Below, in pieces: positions 5,798-9,782 of a stretch of 9,782 bases of DNA (position 1 is its first letter; the number at the start of each line of letters is the position of its first letter). This stretch comes from Anaerolineales bacterium (GTDB taxonomy: Bacteria; Chloroflexota; Anaerolineae; 4572-78; NAK82). Made by a program: the position numbers and the translations under genes. The stretch lies in NCBI GenBank assembly GCA_024643945.1, contig JAHELX010000191.1, forward strand, positions 1 to 9,782. Reading direction: 5' to 3'. The notes beneath the pieces were generated by a model. The model saw only the letters and a list, made by a program, of their open reading frames with translations. It did not search any database and was not told the DNA's origin.

Positions 5798-7813
5798 CTA
5801 AGCTGGTACTGCCTCAACCTCTTCGACCGGTTCCTTTCCATTCAAGCTGACCAGGATACCCTCAATCTCAGCCATAATCTGCTCGTTACTGAAGTGGGCA
5901 CCAGTGATGACACCGCTGGGACAGGCAGCCACGCAGGTGCCGCAGCCCTTGCAGAGCGCCGGATTCACCCGCGACACGCCCAGATCTTCAATGAAGTCGA
6001 TCGCACTGTAGGGACACATGTTGTTACAGATACGGCAGCCGGAGCATCGCTCTTCGTCAATGATGGCACGCACCGGTTCGAGCTCTACCTCTCCCTGAGT
6101 GATGAGGCCCAGCACGCGGGCGGCAGCAGCCGCGCCTTGCGCCACGCTCTCAGGAATGTCTTTCGGCCCCTGGGCACAGCCGGCGATGAAGATGCCATCG
6201 GTCATGGTTGCCACCGGGTCAAGCTTAGGGTGCTTCTCGATGAACCAGTTGTCGTAGCTGCAACTGATGCCGAACTTGTGGGCAGTTTCGCCGGCGTCGT
6301 GCCGCGCCTGGATGCCGGCGCTGAGGATCACCATGTCTACCGGCACGCGCCGCTGCCCTCCGATTAGGGTGTCCTCGGCTTGCACGATGAGTTTGCCCTC
6401 CTCACCCGGCCGGCGTGCAGCGTCGGTGATATCGGCCACGCGCCCCCGGATGAAGTGAGTGCCCTCGTCCAGCAGCCGGTGATAGAACTCCTCATAGCCT
6501 TTGCCGGGGGTGCGCATATCAATGTAATAGTTGTAAACCTCAGCCTGGGGCAGACGCTCGTGAACCAAATGCGCGAACTTGAGCGAATACATACAGCAGA
6601 TTTTAGAGCAGTACTCGTTGTAGTTTCTATCGCGGCTGCCCACACAGTGGACGATGGCGATACTCTCAGGTTCTGTGACCCCATCGCGCAGCACAATCTT
6701 ACCGCTGGTGGGACCAGCCGCATTCACCATCCGCTCGAATTCAAGGCTAGTAAACACATTAGCCAGCCGGCCGTACCCGTATTGCGAGATTTTGCGAGCG
6801 TCGAACAGGTCGTAGCCGGTAGCCAGGATAACGTTGCCCACCTCTACCTTGATAATCTCATCCTCTTGCTCAAAATCGATGGCCTCGGTGGGACAGAACA
6901 TCTGGCAGGCCTTGCACTTGCCCCGCTCAAAGTAGATGCAGTTTGCGGTGTCAATCACCGGATACTTGGGCACTGCTTGAGGAAAGGGACGGTAGATGGC
7001 TTTGCGATAGCCCAGGCCGGCCTCAAACACGTCGTCAATCACACGCTTGGGGCACTTTTCAGTACAGATACCGCAGCCGGTACATTTGTCCTCGAGGACG
7101 TGACGCGCCTTTTTGCGGATGGTGACGGTGAAGTTGCCCACGTATCCATCTACCTCTTCCACCTCGCTATAGCTAAGCAGGGTAATGTTGGGGTGATTGC
7201 CGGCGTCGAACATCTTGGGGGTGAGGATACAGGCCGAGCAGTCGAGGGTGGGGAAGGTTTTGTCGAGCTGGGCCATATGGCCGCCGATACTCGGCTCGCG
7301 TTCCACCAGGTAGACGTGATAGCCGGCCTCGGCGATTTCCAGCGCGGCCTGGATACCAGCCACCCCACCCCCTACCACCAGGGTGGCGGGGTTGATCTCG
7401 GCTCGCATCGGCTCCAGCGGCTCCTGGTGAACCACTCGATGGACGGCCGCACTGACCAAGGCTTTGGCTTTGGCGGTGGCTTGGCCCCGATCTTCGTGGA
7501 TCCACGAGTCGTGCTCGCGGATGTTGGCCATCTCGAAGAGATAAGGGTTGAGGCCAGCGCGGGCACAGGCCCCCCGGAAAGTTCGCTCATGCATATGAGG
7601 GGAGCAGGCAGCAACTACCACCCGGGTAAGTCCCTTCTCTTTGATGTCTGTCTCCACTAACTCCTGGCCCAGGCTAGAGCACATGAACTCGTAATCGCGG
7701 GAGACTTCGACGTTGGGGAGGTTTGCAGCCCATTGGGCGACTTCCTCTACATCCACTTTGCCCGCAATGTTCGAGCCACAGTGACAAACATATACACCAA
7801 TCTTCTCGCTCAT
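5798..7813 (-). CDS. hdrA: HdrA, flavin-based electron-bifurcating subunit of heterodisulfide reductase
   Basis: FAD and iron-sulfur hub thought to split electron pairs from MvhD between ferredoxin and HdrBC. 671 residues, close to methanogen HdrA. Order: N-terminal domain with C10/C12, C45 and C70; a thioredoxin-reductase-like FAD domain from VVGGGVAGIQ (about 146), with LDCSACILTPKM at about 190; an inserted ferredoxin domain with C244-C247-C250-C254 and C292, C300, C303, C307; the HdrA-specific cluster C390, C402, C406, C407 (YCSKICCMYSLK); and a C-terminal two-cluster ferredoxin domain with C590-C593-C596-C600 and C621-C624-C627-C631. The start MSEK at 7813 has AGGAG at a good distance; an ATG six bases earlier (7819) overlaps the hdrB stop but sits too close to that site. 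All expected cysteines are present. Bifurcation is inferred from the family. Confidence 0.95.
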   Translation of the reverse strand: MSEKIGVYVCHCGSNIAGKVDVEEVAQWAANLPNVEVSRDYEFMCSSLGQELVETDIKEKGLTRVVVAACSPHMHERTFRGACARAGLNPYLFEMANIREHDSWIHEDRGQATAKAKALVSAAVHRVVHQEPLEPMRAEINPATLVVGGGVAGIQAALEIAEAGYHVYLVEREPSIGGHMAQLDKTFPTLDCSACILTPKMFDAGNHPNITLLSYSEVEEVDGYVGNFTVTIRKKARHVLEDKCTGCGICTEKCPKRVIDDVFEAGLGYRKAIYRPFPQAVPKYPVIDTANCIYFERGKCKACQMFCPTEAIDFEQEDEIIKVEVGNVILATGYDLFDARKISQYGYGRLANVFTSLEFERMVNAAGPTSGKIVLRDGVTEPESIAIVHCVGSRDRNYNEYCSKICCMYSLKFAHLVHERLPQAEVYNYYIDMRTPGKGYEEFYHRLLDEGTHFIRGRVADITDAARRPGEEGKLIVQAEDTLIGGQRRVPVDMVILSAGIQARHDAGETAHKFGISCSYDNWFIEKHPKLDPVATMTDGIFIAGCAQGPKDIPESVAQGAAAAARVLGLITQGEVELEPVRAIIDEERCSGCRICNNMCPYSAIDFIEDLGVSRVNPALCKGCGTCVAACPSGVITGAHFSNEQIMAEIEGILVSLNGKEPVEEVEAVPA

Positions 7814-7815
7814 TA

Positions 7816-8775
7816 TCATGTCTCCTGACCTGGCATCTGCGGCATTGGCAATGCTTCTTTGCTAGGCCGTTTGGGTTTCTTGTGCTCTTCCGGCTTTGGC
7901 AGCTCCACGTCGACCTTGGCCAGAGCCACCTGCGCGGAGATAATCTCGGACCCCAGACCAGCCTCCGCAGCGCTCCCTCCAAAAGCAATGGCCATCAACT
8001 GGGTGAAGTACAGGATAGGTATACGATAATCAGTCCCGAAATACCGATTGACATTACCCTGGTAGGCATCCAGGTTAAGCTGACACATCGGACAGGCGCA
8101 AGCGATAAGGTCGGCATCATACTCAGCGGCGTTATGTAACAGGCGGCGGATAAGCTCGTAAGCTACCTTGTCACTGATCTGGGTCATGTGGCCGCCACAG
8201 CACTGGGCTTTGAGGGGGTAGTCGACTACTTCAGCGCCCAAAGCACGTAACAGCCGGTCCATGGAGGTGGGATGCTCAGGATCATCAAAGTCGCAATCTG
8301 GTCGAGTGATCAGGCAACCGTAGTAAGGAGCCACCCGCAAGCCGCTGAGCGGCTTCGTGACGTGCTCGGAGACTGTCTGATAGCCAACATCATTGACCAC
8401 AACGTCCAGCAGATGCCGCACGTGCAAGCGGCCAGGATCATAGTGAAGGCCCCCGGCTGCCAGCGCCTGGTTCACTTGGTGCGCCAAATCAGGATATTTA
8501 CCCATATTTTTGTCTGTTTTCTTGAGGTTAATATAGCAAGCGCTGCAAGGTGCAGTTAAATCCTCAAGATCATCGGGTACCAGAGCCAGGTTGCGAGCGA
8601 CCAGGGAATAAGCCGCCAGCAAATTGATAGCAAAATACTCCGTGGCTCCACAGCAATTCCAGTCCTCAATCTCCTGAAAGACCAGTCCTAATTTGTCGGC
8701 CACCGACATCGTAGAAGTGTTGTAGGAGGCAGCACTGCGTTCCAAGGAGCAGCCAGGATAATAGGCGTATCTCAT
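7816..8775 (-). CDS. hdrB: HdrB, CCG-domain catalytic subunit of heterodisulfide reductase
   Basis: Subunit with two noncubane [4Fe-4S] clusters where a disulfide is reduced; in methanogens the substrate is CoM-S-S-CoB. 319 residues with both CCG motifs complete: C9, C41-C42, C77-x2-C80, and C154, C192-C193, C228-x2-C231. The spacings fit the family pattern. After about residue 285 comes a tail of roughly 35 residues rich in Lys, Pro and Glu, probably disordered and beyond the domain. ATG at 8775 overlaps the hdrC stop as ATGA, with GGAGGGGG just upstream. The substrate in this organism is unknown, since nothing in the window points to coenzymes M or B. Confidence 0.95.
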   Translation of the reverse strand: MRYAYYPGCSLERSAASYNTSTMSVADKLGLVFQEIEDWNCCGATEYFAINLLAAYSLVARNLALVPDDLEDLTAPCSACYINLKKTDKNMGKYPDLAHQVNQALAAGGLHYDPGRLHVRHLLDVVVNDVGYQTVSEHVTKPLSGLRVAPYYGCLITRPDCDFDDPEHPTSMDRLLRALGAEVVDYPLKAQCCGGHMTQISDKVAYELIRRLLHNAAEYDADLIACACPMCQLNLDAYQGNVNRYFGTDYRIPILYFTQLMAIAFGGSAAEAGLGSEIISAQVALAKVDVELPKPEEHKKPKRPSKEALPMPQMPGQET

Positions 8776-9350
8776 CGCACCCCCTCCAGTTCTTTAGCTT
8801 TGCTCAGGATGGCCTTGAGTTGTGCAACATTTTTGATAGGGCTGGGAGTGAGGGCTAGTCGATCACGACGCAGCATATCGAGGGCAAAAGTCCCCAGGCT
8901 GAGCTTACCCAGGGGCCGATGGGTAAGGTGATAGCGAGAGGCCAACCCCAATTCAAAACTGCGACCATATTGCTCTACTAAGCCGATGAAGGTTTGTGAC
9001 CAGTCGGGCGCGTCGGAATCTTCATACAGCCCCTCAGCAATGGCCATGCGCTTTAGCGTGTACATAATGTCGGTGATCGGGATCTCCTGTGGACAGCGTT
9101 CCGTGCAGTAGTAGCAGGATACGCAATACCAGGGTGTGTTGCTGCGTAGCACCTTGTCCCTCATATTGGCTTCGACCATAGCGAAAATGCGGCGCGGCGA
9201 ATACTCCATGTCCTCGCCCGAAGGACAAGAGCCTCCACACGTTCCGCACTGAAGGCAAAGGCGCAAGGCTTCGCCGCCTGGTGTGTTTGCCATGACCTCC
9301 TCGAAGAAGGTCTTGGGAGAAGAGGGTTGCACGGTTTCCAAAGGCATCAT
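8772..9350 (-). CDS. hdrC: HdrC, ferredoxin-like subunit of heterodisulfide reductase
   Basis: Electron carrier between HdrA and HdrB. 192 residues, soluble (no membrane helices), close to the length of methanogen HdrC. Two classical [4Fe-4S] motifs are visible: C32-x2-C35-x2-C38-x3-C42-P and C76-x2-C79-x2-C82-x3-C86-P. A helical C-terminal region ends in VAQLKAILSKAKELEG. ATG at 9350 is chosen because AGGGGG lies five bases upstream. ATG at 9347 and GTG at 9356 are alternatives, but GTG would sit inside the ribosome binding site. It is the first gene of the operon, with about 85 bases of leader after the predicted promoter. Its stop overlaps the hdrB start by four bases. Confidence 0.94.
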   Translation of the reverse strand: MMPLETVQPSSPKTFFEEVMANTPGGEALRLCLQCGTCGGSCPSGEDMEYSPRRIFAMVEANMRDKVLRSNTPWYCVSCYYCTERCPQEIPITDIMYTLKRMAIAEGLYEDSDAPDWSQTFIGLVEQYGRSFELGLASRYHLTHRPLGKLSLGTFALDMLRRDRLALTPSPIKNVAQLKAILSKAKELEGVR

Positions 9351-9376
9351 AAACACCCCCTATTGTATTAAGTTGT

Positions 9377-9402
9377 GCAATCTTTTCATTGATTGCGAAA
9401 AG
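9377..9402 (-). other. Two mutually exclusive small hairpins in the hdrC leader
   Basis: In the predicted 5' leader, GCAATC (9377-9382) pairs with GATTGC (9391-9396). CTTTTC (9382-9387) pairs with GAAAAG (9397-9402). Each stem is 6 bp and perfect, but the two interleave and share base 9382, so only one can form fully at a time. They lie between the predicted start site and the hdrC ribosome binding site. Any regulatory effect is speculative. Confidence 0.35.
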
Positions 9403-9404
9403 TG

Positions 9405-9430
9405 TCACTAGCATTAGTGATATTTGTCAC
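9405..9430 (-). promoter_or_regulatory. Downstream operator with GTGA-N6-TCAC core plus an overlapping half-site palindrome
   Basis: On the - strand 9430-9417 reads GTGACAAATATCAC, a GTGA-N6-TCAC palindrome. Bases 9430-9413 match the upstream operator (9495-9512, + strand) at 16 of 18 positions. It overlaps a second perfect inverted repeat, TCACTA-GCAT-TAGTGA at 9405-9420, so half-sites are stacked. The centre (9423/9424) lies about 12 bases downstream of the predicted transcription start. That position would suit repression or roadblocking. The core fits CRP/FNR-family sites and resembles Rex sites; the protein is not identified. Confidence 0.6.
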
Positions 9431-9442
9431 TTGCTTCCTAAT

Positions 9443-9472
9443 AGTATAAGGCGGCCCTATCCTGATTGTCAA
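9443..9472 (-). promoter_or_regulatory. Predicted sigma70-type promoter of the hdr-mvh operon
   Basis: On the - strand the sequence has TTGACA (9472-9467), an 18-base spacer and TATACT (9448-9443). The first is a perfect -35 consensus and the second differs from TATAAT at one position. Transcription would start near 9436, giving a leader of about 85 bases before hdrC. It lies between two near-identical operator palindromes. No other promoter this good is visible in the gene gaps of the operon. Confidence 0.75.
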
Positions 9473-9490
9473 GTTATTCACAAATGAAAA

Positions 9491-9512
9491 ACTGGTGACA
9501 AATGTCACTAGT
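9491..9512 (-). promoter_or_regulatory. Upstream operator palindrome with GTGACA-N2-TGTCAC core
   Basis: GTGACA-AA-TGTCAC at 9495-9508 is a perfect inverted repeat. Including the flanks, 9491-9512 is a 22-base palindrome with one mismatched pair (ACTG against TAGT). The centre lies about 65 bases upstream of the predicted start, a position typical of class I activation by CRP/FNR-type proteins. The core GTGA-N6-TCAC is the CRP half-site pair. Rex-type sites share a similar core, so identity is open. Confidence 0.65.
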
Positions 9513-9519
9513 TTTTGGA

Positions 9520-9533
9520 ACGGCGCGCGCCGT
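9520..9533. repeat. Perfect 14-bp GC palindrome
   Basis: ACGGCGCGCGCCGT is its own reverse complement. It lies just upstream of the upstream operator. It has no loop and no T-run, so it is not a terminator. It may be a protein-binding site or chance in GC-rich DNA. Confidence 0.4.
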
Positions 9534-9588
9534 CAGCCAGCGGATCCAGGGCATTCATTTAGTGAGGCATGGCCTGGAAATATCTTGC

Positions 9589-9672
9589 ACTTGTCCAGAA
9601 ATAACTTGGTACTTTTGCCATCAGTTTACGCCTGATTTGCCGATTAAAATGCAAAGTTATCAGTGGACAAGT
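9589..9672. repeat. Imperfect inverted repeat downstream of the EF-hand gene
   Basis: Positions 9589-9607 and 9654-9672 are 19-base inverted copies matching at 16 positions; the first nine (ACTTGTCCA) and last seven (ATAACTT) bases are perfect. The spacer is 46 bases. GTACTTTTGCC (9609-9619) and GTACTTTGCC (9671-9680) add a direct repeat. The local sequence is more AT-rich than the genes. It starts 12 bases after the stop of the right-edge gene, so it could form a 3' hairpin, though no U-run follows. A remnant of a small mobile element is another reading. The remainder of the 328-base gap (9357-9684) holds the hdrC promoter region and no convincing gene. Confidence 0.55.
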
Positions 9673-9684
9673 ACTTTGCCTTGA

Positions 9685-9782
9685 CTAATGCGGTCCTTCG
9701 CGCAGGAAGAAGCGGAGTTCATCGCCATCAACGAACCCGTCACCATTAGCATCCAGGCCTGTATTCTGGAAGACACGATGCT
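9685..9782 (-). CDS. C-terminal fragment of a protein ending in an EF-hand (dockerin-like) calcium loop
   Basis: Reading from the right edge on the - strand, 31 codons precede a TAG at 9687-9685. The translation contains TGLDANGDGFVDGDELRFFL. DANGDGFVDGDE is a complete EF-hand loop, with D1, N3, D5, G6, V8, D9 and E12 in their canonical places. The protein ends about nine residues later (RFFLREGPH). Single C-terminal calcium loops of this kind occur in extracellular and dockerin-like repeat proteins, but the rest of the gene lies outside the window and its function cannot be told. It points the same way as the hdr operon; the promoter at 9443-9472 and a 328-base gap suggest separate transcription. 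Confidence 0.75.
   Translation of the reverse strand, partial: HRVFQNTGLDANGDGFVDGDELRFFLREGPH

Noticed and set aside
6380..7660. Long + strand open frame of 426 codons
   Set aside because: Antisense to hdrA. No motif is visible and there is no ribosome binding site worth noting, so it is a by-product of GC-rich codon use on the other strand.
9377..9402. H-type pseudoknot in the hdrC leader
   Set aside because: The two stems would leave no bases in the connecting loops, which is sterically unlikely, so I treat them as alternatives.
9520..9533. GC palindrome as terminator of the right-edge gene
   Set aside because: A loopless self-complementary 14-mer without a T-run is not a workable intrinsic terminator.
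9502..9684. Small + strand open frame of 60 codons
   Set aside because: It runs through the operator and inverted repeat, has no ribosome binding site and no recognisable sequence.

Overview
The window looks like bacterial chromosome from an anaerobe with moderately high GC. A Chloroflexota (Anaerolineae-type) source is my inference. It rests on the combination of an xseA-xseB pair, a bacterial Mvh/Hdr hydrogenase operon and intergenic palindromes built from 7-bp repeats. Nothing in the window proves the taxonomy, and there is no rRNA, tRNA, CRISPR array, transposase or phage gene.

Layout. Positions 1-1479 (+ strand) hold exonuclease VII: xseA, cut by the left edge, then xseB. A long hairpin of 7-bp repeats separates the two. 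An intrinsic-type terminator (1533-1570) and a hairpin-rich repeat flanked by 12-bp direct repeats (1572-1703) fill the gap before the convergent operon. From 9350 down to 1707 the - strand carries one operon of eight genes in transcription order: hdrC, hdrB, hdrA, mvhD, mvhG, mvhA, a hydrogenase maturation protease, and a stand-alone cyclic-nucleotide-binding-fold protein. Upstream of hdrC (9357-9684) lie a well-formed sigma70-type promoter and two nearly identical GTGA-N6-TCAC operators. At the right edge the last 31 codons of another - strand gene are visible, ending in a textbook EF-hand calcium loop.

How the genes work together. MvhG and MvhA form a cytoplasmic group 3c [NiFe] hydrogenase. 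MvhD passes its electrons to HdrA, the flavin-based electron-bifurcating hub. One branch is expected to leave through HdrA's ferredoxin domains to ferredoxin, and the other through HdrC to the two noncubane-cluster (CCG) domains of HdrB, where a disulfide or similar acceptor is reduced. All six subunits of the methanogen-type MvhADG-HdrABC complex are present with their cluster-binding cysteines. The protease is the enzyme expected to trim the MvhA C-terminus after nickel insertion. The last gene has a CRP-like sensor fold but no DNA-binding domain and lacks the usual cyclic-nucleotide contacts, so its role is open.

The least explained parts are the operator pair at the operon promoter, the orphan sensor protein, the three heptad-repeat palindromes placed between otherwise tightly packed genes, the two other intergenic repeats, and the unknown physiological substrate of HdrB.
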